64,000 nt of DNA from Paracoccus aminophilus JCM 7686 (GTDB lineage Bacteria > Pseudomonadota > Alphaproteobacteria > Rhodobacterales > Rhodobacteraceae), in NCBI RefSeq assembly GCF_000444995.1, contig NC_022050.1:62001-126000 (forward strand), in the 5' to 3' direction. The notes under the pieces are model-generated. The model was not told where the DNA came from. It made no database searches and saw only the letters and a list, made by a program, of their open reading frames with translations. Shown one piece after another: positions 33,576 through 41,349 of the stretch (position 1 is the stretch's first letter; each line of letters begins with the position of its first letter). The translations under genes and the position numbers were made by a program.

Positions 33576-33601
33576 AGGTTATGGTGCGCGCACCATAACC
33601 T
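33576..33601. repeat. Palindrome at left end of RIT element 2
   Basis: AGG, then TTATGGTGCGCGCACCATAA, then CCT: perfect 13-base arms. The core starts TTAT and ends ATAA as at RIT element 1, but the middle 12 bases differ. AGG is repeated at 37060-37062 on the far side of the element. Confidence 0.9.
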
Positions 33602-33710
33602 CGAATATGATCCGTGGGAGATTATGCCCCGCTGACCCCCACGGCTCAGACAACGCCCTGATCTGTCGGGACTTCTCCCGGCAGATCGGACTTGGCGCGC
33701 AGCATAATCA
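33602..33710. repeat. Left terminal inverted repeat of RIT element 2
   Basis: 109 bases matching 36951-37059 in inverted orientation with three mismatches. GATTATGC and GCATAATC words recur, as in the repeats of element 1. Internal inverted repeat GATCTGTCGGGACTTCTC/CCGGCAGATC spans 33660-33687. Confidence 0.95.
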
Positions 33711-33750
33711 CATCGTTCACTTTGCCATTCCCACAAACAGGAGATGGCAA

Positions 33751-34992
33751 ATGTCCGCAAAGCGCAGAATCTTCATGCTGAAGGACGACCCTGGCAATTA
33801 CCTTGCTGGGGTCGTGGAACCATTCAGGTCTCGACTTCAGGCTGGGCGGTATTCGCCGCGAACTGTCGAGCTTTACTGTGCTTGCGTTTTCCATTTCGGA
33901 GAATGGCTTCAGAGTGAGGCGGTCAGCATCGCCACGATTTCAGAACGACATGCCGAGCAGTTTCTGCGGGAGCATATCCCCTCCTGCACTTGCTCTCGCC
34001 ATGTCCTTGGCCATTTGCACCACAACAGATCGGCGTTGAACCACCTCCTGCGCGTGATGCGGGATCTCGGCATCACGGAAGCCATAAAGCCGGATATCAT
34101 CGGGTGCGAGATTGCAGCATTTGACACAGCTTTGCGGGATGTGTGGGGTCTGGCACCAAGTACACGCGCCCAACATCGCATGTCTTTGCGCTGCCTGCTG
34201 ACCCGGGTGTTCGGTGCCAATGATATCCACCCGGCATCGATCAGTGCCAGCGCTATCCGTGAGTTCGTGCTCGGCAAGGAAGCCCGCTGTATGGGCACTG
34301 TCCGTGCCCTGTCGGGCTTTGTCCGGTGCTATTTTCGTTATCGACGGCTCATGGGGGATGACGTCACCATCCAGATAGCGGCGGTCCCCCGACCCACCGC
34401 GCTGATTGAGCGCCCGCTTCCGGAGGCTTTGTCCGATGGAGAACTTGAAGCGCTTCTGGGGTCTTTCGACATGAACCAGCCGGGACAACGGCGCAGCTAC
34501 GCCATTACCCGCTGCCTGGCGGACATCGGGCTGCGATCCAGCGAAGTCGTTCGTCTCTGCCTGGATGATATCGACTGGGCTGAAGGCGAGATCTGCATTG
34601 TGCAGGGCAAAGGGCGCCGTGCCGAGCGATTGCCGCTGCCCGATCTCACCGGACAGGCAATCGCCGACTACATCCGGAAGGAGCGCCCGCCGACTGACTG
34701 CAGGAAGATTTTCGTGCGTCACAAACCACCATTGGGCCAGCCAGTCGGCCGACGGGTAGTTCAGCGGGCGCTACACGACGCCTACAAAAGGCTGGGGTGG
34801 AACAAGAGTCGCGTTCACATATTGCGGCATACACTTGCAACCCGCCTGATCACCGCCGGAACCCCGGTTCCCCAAGTTGCGGATGTGCTCCGCCATCGTG
34901 ACGTTGCCACCACTTCCATCTATGCGCGCATCAACGTCGACCATCTTGCTCAGGTTGCCATGCCCTGGCCGGGGGGCTGTGATGATGCGTGA
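33751..34992 (+). CDS. RIT tyrosine recombinase A of element 2
   Basis: 413 residues. ATG 33751 follows AGGAGAT by seven bases and lies 40 bases inside the left repeat. The N-terminal half has the core-binding region and a cysteine motif (HIPSCTCSRHV). Catalytic residues: Arg in DIGLRSSEVVRL, Lys in VQGKGRRAERL, His-x-x-Arg in HILRHTLATR, His in VLRHRDV and Tyr in SIYARINVD. It overlaps the next gene by eleven bases. Confidence 0.93.
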   Translation: MSAKRRIFMLKDDPGNYLAGVVEPFRSRLQAGRYSPRTVELYCACVFHFGEWLQSEAVSIATISERHAEQFLREHIPSCTCSRHVLGHLHHNRSALNHLLRVMRDLGITEAIKPDIIGCEIAAFDTALRDVWGLAPSTRAQHRMSLRCLLTRVFGANDIHPASISASAIREFVLGKEARCMGTVRALSGFVRCYFRYRRLMGDDVTIQIAAVPRPTALIERPLPEALSDGELEALLGSFDMNQPGQRRSYAITRCLADIGLRSSEVVRLCLDDIDWAEGEICIVQGKGRRAERLPLPDLTGQAIADYIRKERPPTDCRKIFVRHKPPLGQPVGRRVVQRALHDAYKRLGWNKSRVHILRHTLATRLITAGTPVPQVADVLRHRDVATTSIYARINVDHLAQVAMPWPGGCDDA

Positions 34993-35944
34993 GCCGAGTT
35001 TTGTAGCGACCGCCGAAGCCTATATTGCCGAGCGCAGACGGCTGGGATTCACAGAGCGAGCAAGCGGCAGCCGGATTCTGGCGTTTGCGCGGTTTGCCGA
35101 CAGGCAGGGGCACACAGGTCCTGTCACCCCGGACCTATGCCTCGAATGGGCCAAACAGGAAGCCATCTATGATCGACCCTTTACCTGGGCCAACCGACTG
35201 AGTTCTATCCGTCCGTTTGCAAAGCATCTCGCGGCAACTGACCCCCGAACAGGGTTCCCGGATGGCATGCCATTTGGACCAGCCAAGAGGCGACGAACTC
35301 CCCACATCTACACCGCCGCCGAGATCTCAACTCTGATGACTGCCGCAGCCGCCTTGCCCCCAAGCGGCGAGCTCAGGTCCGCAAATCTCTCGACATTGAT
35401 AGGGCTGCTCGCCGCAACCGGAGTCCGCATTTCCGAAGCGCTAGCCTTGGAATGCAGGGACTTCGACCACAAACGCGGCCTGTTGACGATCAGGCGAACG
35501 AAGTCCAGGCGGGAACGCCTTCTCCCAATACATGCATCAGTGACGACGGCGCTGACGCGCTATCTGGCCGTGAGGTCCAGATATGCAGAGACTCAGCCGA
35601 CTGCACCACTGTTCATTTCCACGGTGACACATGAACGGCTGCCCTATGCCACGGTGCAAGGCAATTTCCGCAGTTTGGCCATAGACTTGGGGATCATTCC
35701 TCGCGGCAACTACAAGCGCGTAAGGATTCACGACCTGCGCCATAGTTTCATCTGCCATCGCGTCATGACCTGGCAGCGAGACGGCGTTCAGCCCGACAGC
35801 GCGATGATCGCGCTGTCTACTTACGTCGGCCATGCCAGCGTGGCAGATACGTACTGGTATCTGGAGGGGGTGCCTGAACTCATGGCAATCGCCGGGTCTC
35901 GATTTGAGGCCAGCGCAGATCGCGGCGGGCTAGATCATGGTTGA
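34982..35944 (+). CDS. RIT tyrosine recombinase B of element 2
   Basis: 320 residues from ATG 34982 (an ATG at 34985 is also possible) after a G-run. Core-binding part AYIAERRRLGFTERASGSRI. Catalytic residues: Arg in GVRISEALAL, Lys in RRTKSRRERLLP, His-x-x-Arg in IHDLRHSFIC, His in YVGHASV and Tyr in DTYWYLEG. Counterpart of 17173-18084 in element 1. Confidence 0.93.
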   Translation: MMREPSFVATAEAYIAERRRLGFTERASGSRILAFARFADRQGHTGPVTPDLCLEWAKQEAIYDRPFTWANRLSSIRPFAKHLAATDPRTGFPDGMPFGPAKRRRTPHIYTAAEISTLMTAAAALPPSGELRSANLSTLIGLLAATGVRISEALALECRDFDHKRGLLTIRRTKSRRERLLPIHASVTTALTRYLAVRSRYAETQPTAPLFISTVTHERLPYATVQGNFRSLAIDLGIIPRGNYKRVRIHDLRHSFICHRVMTWQRDGVQPDSAMIALSTYVGHASVADTYWYLEGVPELMAIAGSRFEASADRGGLDHG

Positions 35945-36953
35945 TCTTCAGACACGAACAACCTTCCCGGCCCTCCTGCAGCAGTTCTTCGTGGACTACC
36001 TCGCCCAGCAACGGGCGGTCAGTCGTCACACGGTCGCATCCTATCGCGATACGTTTCGATTACTCTTGCTCTTTGTGCAAAGGGACACCGGCAAATCGCC
36101 AACCGCACTGTCATTGCACGACCTCGACCAAGACATCATCCTGCGCTTCCTGGATCATCTGGAACATGGGCGCGGCAACTCCGTCCGGAGTCGCAACGCA
36201 CGCTTGTCTGCGATCCGGGCCTTTCTGAAGTTCGCCGCCTACAAGGATTTTGCTGCCCTTGCGACAATCGAACGGAATCTCGCGATTCCAACAAAGCGCC
36301 ATGACCGACCTTCGCTGGGCTACCTGAAGCGGCCCGAGATAGAGGCCATCCTCGCTTCCCCGGATGTGACAACCTGGCTGGGGCGGCGTGACAAAGCAAT
36401 GTTCGGACTGATGTACAATACGGGCGCGCGGGTCTCCGAGATCGCCGGGTTGCGGATAGGTGATCTCCTGCTGAAACCCGCGCCCGCCGTTCATCTCCAT
36501 GGCAAAGGACGAAAGCACCGCACAGTCCCTATATGGAAGCAGACGGCCTCAACACTTCGGGGATGGCTGCGCGATCTGCCCAGTGCAGAAACGGAGCAGC
36601 CATTGTTCCCAGCCAGTTCAGGTGGAGGTGCGCTGACGCGTTCGGGGATCGCACGACGGTTGGCACAGGCGGTAGAGGCAGGAAGTCGCACCTGCCCGGA
36701 GCTGATCGGAAGGACAGTCTCGCCTCATACCATTCGGCACACGACCGCAATGCATCTGCTGCAGTCGGGTGTCGATATCACGGTGATTGCGCTCTGGCTC
36801 GGGCATGAAAGCACGACCACGACGCACATCTATCTTGAAGCCGACATGGCGATGAAGGAGGCCGCACTAAGTCGGCTGCATCCGACCAAAGGATCGGGAA
36901 AGCTGCGCTATCGCGCTCCCGATGATCTGATGCTTTTCCTGAAGAGCCTCTGA
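35937..36953 (+). CDS. RIT tyrosine recombinase C of element 2
   Basis: 338 residues. Core-binding part LAQQRAVSRHTVASYRDTF. Catalytic residues: Arg in GARVSEIAGL, Lys in HGKGRKHRTVP, His-x-x-Arg in HTIRHTTAMH, His in WLGHESTT and Tyr in HIYLEADMA. Its TGA stop is the first three bases of the right terminal repeat, so the coding region and repeat abut. Confidence 0.93.
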   Translation: MVDLQTRTTFPALLQQFFVDYLAQQRAVSRHTVASYRDTFRLLLLFVQRDTGKSPTALSLHDLDQDIILRFLDHLEHGRGNSVRSRNARLSAIRAFLKFAAYKDFAALATIERNLAIPTKRHDRPSLGYLKRPEIEAILASPDVTTWLGRRDKAMFGLMYNTGARVSEIAGLRIGDLLLKPAPAVHLHGKGRKHRTVPIWKQTASTLRGWLRDLPSAETEQPLFPASSGGGALTRSGIARRLAQAVEAGSRTCPELIGRTVSPHTIRHTTAMHLLQSGVDITVIALWLGHESTTTTHIYLEADMAMKEAALSRLHPTKGSGKLRYRAPDDLMLFLKSL

Positions 36954-37059
36954 TTATGCTGCGCGCCAAGTCCGATCTGCCGGGAGAAGTCCCGACAGAT
37001 CAGGGTGTTGGCTGAGCCGTAGGGGTCAGCGGGGCATAATCTCCCACGGATCATATTCG
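36951..37059. repeat. Right terminal inverted repeat of RIT element 2
   Basis: Inverted copy of 33602-33710. Its outer end is also coding on the minus strand: it supplies YDPWEIMPR and a stop to the interrupted small gene. Confidence 0.95.
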
Positions 37060-37202
37060 AGGGCGATGAGCGTCTCATCGCCATCATATTCATCGGCGGG
37101 CATGGCGGCATGGCTGCCATCGCCGGCCTGAAACACGACGATCGAGACCATGAGCGTGGCGGCCAGGCTGGCGGCAAAAGCGGTGGCATCCTTCTTGGAC
37201 AT
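37026..37202 (-). CDS. Small membrane-anchored or exported protein with RIT-derived C-terminus
   Basis: 58 residues: MSKKDATAFAASLAATLMVS then a hydrophobic/secretory segment and an acidic tail (MPADEYDGDETLIALE). The last residues YDPWEIMPR are read from the RIT element 2 repeat. Before insertion the gene ended LEIDPWQ, the final codons of which survive at 33555-33575. Sequence LEYDPW from the repeat closely mimics LEIDPW, so the product may still work. CCAGTCC precedes ATG 37202, with AGGAG eight bases upstream. Function unknown. Confidence 0.7.
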   Translation of the reverse strand: MSKKDATAFAASLAATLMVSIVVFQAGDGSHAAMPADEYDGDETLIALEYDPWEIMPR

Positions 37203-37738
37203 GGGACTGGCTCCTGTCTTTGGAGACGAGGGACCATCCCCCGCTCGACAGGCGCCCGAAGTGTCTGACCGGATCTGCAATCACCCTCGGGCGTTCGGGC
37301 CGTTTGCCCGAATCCCCGAGGGCGGCACGCGAAGCGTCAAGCCGACCCCTTGCGGGTTGATTTCAAAGAGACGGATCGGACCAAGGTTTGCGAATGGAAG
37401 CGGGGATGGGGCTTTGGCTCTGACAGGGGCCGTGTCCAGTGACGGGATGCCCTTTCGCAGCTGCCAGCCTTGGCGCTTCGCTGATCAAAGGTGTCGACGT
37501 GTTTAAGGCCAGATCGCAGATCTGCTGCGCGCCGACGATGAATAGGGTGGTTCCCAGCGAATGCCGGATAGCCCCCCTGGCACAGGACGCAAGTGCCGAC
37601 CCCGGCCCCTTTTCCCCAGCCGAGCACACGCGCTCGCCACCCCTGTCCGCAACTGCGACAATCTCAGTCTGAACAAGAGAGAGGGCGCATTACGTCGCAC
37701 ACTTGATTGGAAGAAAAATATAGCCTATTTTCTGACAC
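37203..37738. other. Intergenic region without a supported gene
   Basis: A G+C-rich stretch. CCCTCGGGCGTTCGGG and CCCGAATCCCCGAGGG (about 37283-37322) can form a long hairpin. Several frames are open on both strands but none shows a family motif or a good start. The last 60 bases are AT-rich and hold the promoter for the antitoxin gene at 37739. Confidence 0.5.
37703..37731 (+). promoter_or_regulatory. Promoter of AbiEi-like gene
   Basis: TTGATT (37703-37708), 17-base spacer, TATTTT (37726-37731), in a locally AT-rich stretch. The -10 box ends only seven bases before the ATG, and there is no Shine-Dalgarno sequence, so the transcript may be leaderless. Confidence 0.5.
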
Positions 37739-38383
37739 ATGAAGACTGCATATGCCTCTGTTCCCGATCGGATCATGAAGCGTGTCCGCGCAAGCGGACG
37801 CGGCAGCGTCTTCACGCCCAGTGACTTTCTGGACGTGGCAGCCCGTGGCGCGGTGGACCAAGCGCTGTCTCGGCTGACCAGGGCCGGAGACCTCCGGCGT
37901 CTCGCCCGCGGCCTTTATGACTTCCCCAAGATCCATCCGAAGCTCGGTGCGCTTAGTCCTTCGCCCGACGATGTGGCCAAAGCTCTTGCTCGCGAAACCG
38001 GATCAAACCTGCAGATTGATGGTCCGCAGGCTGCCAACGCCCTCGGACTCTCGACGCAGGTCGCCGCACAGAGCCGTTGGCTGACGGATGGGCCTTCGCG
38101 CCGTGTTGTCCTCGGGAAGCGGGTGATCGATCTTCGCCATACCTCGCCCAAACATCTGATTGCCCCCGGCAGCCCGGCCGGAACCGTAGTGCAGGCTCTG
38201 CGCCATGTAGGTGCTGCACGGGCCTCTGACGTGATGCACGCGGCCAGCCGTCACCTTTCGGCCAGCGACAAGAAGCTCCTCGCCAGGAATGCGACGCAGG
38301 CACCGGCGTGGATGCGGGCAACCCTGATCTCGATTGCCAACTCAAAGCCTTCAGGGTGCGGGGCCGATGCCGCAATTGGATAA
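37739..38383 (+). CDS. AbiEi-type antitoxin (DUF6088), partner missing
   Basis: 214 residues. The N-terminal winged helix (SGRGSVFTPSDFLDVAARGAV, then DQALSRLTRAGDLRRLARGLYD) and following domain (LQIDGPQAANALGLSTQVA, RVIDLRHTSPKHLIAPG) match the DUF6088/AbiEi antitoxin class, which represses an operon with an AbiEii nucleotidyltransferase toxin. No such toxin follows; a hipBA operon comes next. The C-terminal ISIANSKPSGCGADAAIG looks like a replaced end. It is probably an orphan, possibly a protective antitoxin. Confidence 0.8.
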   Translation: MKTAYASVPDRIMKRVRASGRGSVFTPSDFLDVAARGAVDQALSRLTRAGDLRRLARGLYDFPKIHPKLGALSPSPDDVAKALARETGSNLQIDGPQAANALGLSTQVAAQSRWLTDGPSRRVVLGKRVIDLRHTSPKHLIAPGSPAGTVVQALRHVGAARASDVMHAASRHLSASDKKLLARNATQAPAWMRATLISIANSKPSGCGADAAIG

Positions 38384-38460
38384 GGTTGCTCGCTTACCTA
38401 GCGCTGAGCGTGCCATGCCCCCTCCACTTGCCTGCGATGCAGCTTGATTCACGATAGATA

Positions 38461-38476
38461 GTCCAGAATTCTGGAC
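38461..38476. promoter_or_regulatory. Perfect 16-bp palindrome
   Basis: GTCCAGAATTCTGGAC, in the gap between the AbiEi-like gene and hipB. A dimeric repressor site is likely; whether for HipB or the AbiEi-like protein cannot be told. Confidence 0.5.
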
Positions 38477-38544
38477 ATATCGCAGCCATCCGTCCATTTT
38501 CATGGCCTCCCGTTGACAGCAGACGCGCGCCCAGACATCATGCA

Positions 38545-38583
38545 CATAATTATGGACGCGAGATTGTTATGCGTTCAACATAA
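38545..38583. promoter_or_regulatory. Candidate HipB operators
   Basis: Two sites built from the same TTATG half-site: CATAATTATG (38545-38554) and TTATG-N7-CATAA (38567-38583). They lie 20-55 bases before hipB, behind a TTGACA (38513-38518). Autorepression by HipB is usual, which fits. Confidence 0.5.
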
Positions 38584-38600
38584 TGAGCACAGCATAGATC

Positions 38601-38933
38601 ATGAAGCGCGAACGAAGCTATTCCCGAGTAACCCGCGACGCGCTGATCATGCTGGGTAGGATGATCCGCATCGGCCGGCTCGAGCGTGGTCTCACCGCAC
38701 AGGACCTGGCCGACCGCGCAGGCATCAGCCGCACCACCCTGTCCAATATCGAAAAGGGCGCGGCCGGGCCTGAGGTGGGCATCGTGTTCGAGGTGGCCGC
38801 TCTCGCCGGTGTGCCGCTCTTTGGGCAGGACGCGGGCAGCCTGCAGATGCACAACGCGCATCTGGGAGAAAAACTCGCCTTGCTGCCCAAAAGCGTAAGA
38901 CACAAAGCCCGCGAGGTTGATGATGACTTCTGA
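38601..38933 (+). CDS. hipB: HipB-like XRE antitoxin/repressor
   Basis: 110 residues with an XRE helix-turn-helix (LGRMIRIGRLERGLTAQDLA, DRAGISRTTLSNIEKGAAG). The C-terminal tail ends KSVRHKAREVDDDF. It binds and neutralises the HipA kinase and represses the operon. It overlaps the hipA start, the standard coupling. Confidence 0.92.
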   Translation: MKRERSYSRVTRDALIMLGRMIRIGRLERGLTAQDLADRAGISRTTLSNIEKGAAGPEVGIVFEVAALAGVPLFGQDAGSLQMHNAHLGEKLALLPKSVRHKAREVDDDF

Positions 38934-40245
38934 CACCGCGCCCAAAGGTGCCTTTGTCTGGATCTGGTTACCGGGCGCAACAGAGCCTGTCGTGGCCGGG
39001 CGGCTTGTCCCGGACGGCGCCCGGCTGACCTATACCTATGGTGCCAGCTATCGGCGCAATATCCGCGCGGTTCCGCTTTACGAACCCGAGCTACCCCTGC
39101 GCGAGGGAAAAATCGAACCCGCACCCGGCATGGGCATGGCTAGCTGCATCCGGGACGGATCGCCGGATGCCTGGGGCCGCCGCGTTATCATCAATCGGCT
39201 GACCGGTAAGAAGCCCGATGCACACGATGTCCCGGAGTTGAGCGAGCTCACCTTTCTGCTGCAATCGGGATCCGACCGTATTGGCGCGCTCGATTTCCAG
39301 GCCTCGGCCACGGAATATGTTCCGCGCCTGGCGACAGAGGCCTCGCTGGCCGAATTGCAGGAAGCAGCAAACCTGATTGAGCAGGGTGTGCCACTGCCGC
39401 CCGCGCTGGATCAGGCTTTGAATCACGGCACATCCATTGGCGGCGCGCGCCCCAAGGCCATGATCAATGCTGGCGGCCGCAAATTCATTGCCAAGTTTTC
39501 CGCCGGCAACGACACCTATAGCGTGGTCAAGGCCGAGTTCATCGCCATGCGGCTGGCCCGCGCCGCCGGGCTGAACGTCGCGACGGTCGAGATGACTCGG
39601 GCCGCGCACAAGGATGTCCTTCTGGTCGAGCGCTTTGACCGCACGCATACGGACTCTGGCTGGACCCGGCACGCGATGGTCTCGGCCCTGACCATGCTGG
39701 GGCTTGACGAAATGATGGCGCGCTATGCCTCATATGAGGATCTGGCCGAATTGATCCGCCATCGCTTCTCGGAACCCAAGGCAACACTGCACGAGCTTTA
39801 CGGGCGGATCGCGTTCAATATCCTTTGCGGCAATACCGACGATCACGCCCGCAACCACGCGGCCTTCTGGGATGGCCGACAGCTGACGCTGACCCCCGCC
39901 TATGACATCTGCCCACAGGGGCGCACGGGCAGCGAAGCCTCACAAGCGATGCTGATCAAGGGGGAGGCCCGTGCCAGCACGCTTGCCACCTGCCTTGCCG
40001 CGGCCCCGGACTTCCACCTGAAGGAAAGCGACGCCGTGGCCCTCATTGAGCGCCAGATCGAAGCGATTGCAGCGGGCTGGCAAGCGGCCTGCGATGAGGC
40101 GGCGCTTTCCCAGGTTGACCGCAGGCTGTTCGCCGGGCGTCAGTTCCTCAACAGCTTCGCGCTTGAGGAGTTGAAGGGGCAGCCAGCGCTGGTGGATGCA
40201 TATGAGGCCGCGCGAAACGCTCTGATCGCAGGCGCGGCAGTCTGA
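38923..40245 (+). CDS. hipA: HipA-like serine/threonine kinase toxin
   Basis: 440 residues. N-subdomain FVWIWLPGATEPVVAGRLV, with the family ASCIRDGSPDAWGRRVI. Kinase core: SIGGARPKAMINAGGRKFIAKF with the ATP-binding lysine, catalytic loop ILCGNTDDHARNH and metal-binding TPAYDICP. HipA kinases phosphorylate aminoacyl-tRNA synthetases and cause growth arrest. All key residues are present. The start ATG 38923 has GAGG six bases upstream. It ends 50 bases before the end of DUF736 cassette 4. Confidence 0.93.
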   Translation: MTSDTAPKGAFVWIWLPGATEPVVAGRLVPDGARLTYTYGASYRRNIRAVPLYEPELPLREGKIEPAPGMGMASCIRDGSPDAWGRRVIINRLTGKKPDAHDVPELSELTFLLQSGSDRIGALDFQASATEYVPRLATEASLAELQEAANLIEQGVPLPPALDQALNHGTSIGGARPKAMINAGGRKFIAKFSAGNDTYSVVKAEFIAMRLARAAGLNVATVEMTRAAHKDVLLVERFDRTHTDSGWTRHAMVSALTMLGLDEMMARYASYEDLAELIRHRFSEPKATLHELYGRIAFNILCGNTDDHARNHAAFWDGRQLTLTPAYDICPQGRTGSEASQAMLIKGEARASTLATCLAAAPDFHLKESDAVALIERQIEAIAAGWQAACDEAALSQVDRRLFAGRQFLNSFALEELKGQPALVDAYEAARNALIAGAAV

Positions 40246-40258
40246 GAGGATGCGTGAA

Positions 40259-40282
40259 GGCCCCGGCCTTTCGACCGGGGCC
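40259..40282 (-). terminator. Hairpin downstream of DUF736 copy 4
   Basis: GGCCCCGG and CCGGGGCC form an 8-bp stem; CTTCAC follows on the minus strand. It may also stop hipA transcription from the left. Confidence 0.6.
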
Positions 40283-40294
40283 CTGGTGGGGGGA

Positions 40295-40618
40295 TTACTC
40301 CCCCCGGCGGCTGTTGGGGCGCGACCAGATCAGGCTCGAGCCCTCGCCTTCCTCGTCGTCGAAGAGGTTGGCGTAGATCGGGTGCGCAAAGCTCGGATCG
40401 TCCAGCTTCAGGCCCAGATAGTCCCGCCCCTCGTTCGAGCGCTTCGACCAGGCGGCGCCGATTTCCGCGCGGCCCACCAGGATCCGGTGCGAGGGTGCGT
40501 TCTCGCCCGTGGCCCGCAGGTCGGGGACGATGCGCACGCCCTTGGCCTGCACGCTCAGGGTGACGATTTCGCCGGTGTATTCGTTGCCGGTCTTCTTGAA
40601 GGTGCCGATGGTCGCCAT
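40295..40618 (-). CDS. DUF736 family protein, copy 4
   Basis: 107 residues, differing from copy 1 by KRSNEGRDY, DPSFAHPIY and FDDEEGEG. Same start and same leader. Copies 1 and 4 share the longest leader identity, so one is probably a recent duplicate of the other although they are 33 kb apart. Function unknown. Confidence 0.9.
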   Translation of the reverse strand: MATIGTFKKTGNEYTGEIVTLSVQAKGVRIVPDLRATGENAPSHRILVGRAEIGAAWSKRSNEGRDYLGLKLDDPSFAHPIYANLFDDEEGEGSSLIWSRPNSRRGE

Positions 40619-40960
40619 TGTCTGTCTCCATTCTCTCGTGTTCGGGCCCGCTCCATTGGGGCCTCGATGGCGATCGACAGGCCGGGGACGACGGCCGGCG
40701 CAGTCCCGCCCGGGACCTCGACAGCACAGGCAGGGCTTTCTTGGCCCGCGAGGAATGGGCGAAGCCCAGGGGAAGAAAGTCCCACGACGCTGTTGCGCCG
40801 AGACGTCGAAGCGCGGCTTCCGCGCTGGTCTTCGGCCAGATCAGCCCATCACAGAGGACGCATGCGAGCGGTCCCGTCACTCCCGAGAGACAGGAGACAG
40901 CGGCGATCCTGCAGGGACCGGCAGGAAGACCCGACAGGCAACCACCGGCGATGTTCACCC
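40619..40960 (-). ncRNA. Structured upstream region of DUF736 copy 4
   Basis: Fourth leader. Hairpin 2 is TGGGC-GAA-GCCCA (40756-40768), as in copy 2, while the sequence before it is as in copy 1, so the leader is a mosaic of the two. Hairpins 1 and 3 are as in copy 1. Confidence 0.5.
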
Positions 40961-41336
40961 AAGCTGCGAACAGGCCGGCTTGCGCCCCTCCTCACCGACC
41001 TGCGAGCCACGGGTACGGCAATGCACCAGATCGGATACTGGCCGGGCCGCCGGATCGGCACATGCCGCCGCCGCGCTCGACCGGGAAGAGGGGCAGCGCG
41101 TGCGGCCAGGCTGGCTGATCAGCGCAAGCCCGAACCGCAGGATCCTGACGAGGACGCAACATGGGGGAAGGCCCGGTTCCTGCCCCTGTAAAAGCCAGGC
41201 TGGAGAAACCTCAACCAATTGGCAGGGTACGAAGGACATTCTGGCAACAATGCTGGATCGGCCTCGTTCTCGCGGGCATGAGCACAATGCGTATGCTGCA
41301 GCTCGCGAAGGTCATCGACAATGCGGTGCCTGTATT
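40961..41336. other. Tail of DUF736 cassette 4 and bioR promoter region
   Basis: Cassette similarity ends near 41095, before the GATCAAAGAGGCC part present in the other three. The remaining ~240 bases are unique and lead to bioR. A weak -35/-10 pair may lie near 41290-41340, overlapping the first BioR box. No gene supported. Confidence 0.45.
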
Positions 41337-41346
41337 TTATCTATAG
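41337..41346. promoter_or_regulatory. BioR box 1 (upstream of bioR)
   Basis: TTATCTATAG, nine of ten matches to the BioR palindrome TTATCTATAA/TTATAGATAA. It ends three bases before the bioR ATG, a position suited to autorepression. Confidence 0.75.
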
Positions 41347-41349
41347 TTC

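Larger units (their letters stand above)
33602..37059. mobile_element. RIT element 2 (recombinase in trio)
   Basis: A 3458-bp element with 109-bp terminal inverted repeats and three overlapping tyrosine-recombinase genes (33751-36953), with no passenger gene. It sits near the 3' end of a small leftward gene. Removing 33579-37062 (from after the first AGG through the second AGG) rejoins that gene in frame as ETLIALEIDPWQ and stop. It is not a copy of RIT element 1: repeats and proteins differ throughout. Confidence 0.92.

Noticed and set aside
37337..37629. Open frames on the minus strand behind RIT element 2
   Set aside because: Two overlapping frames of similar length, neither with a ribosome-binding site or motif.
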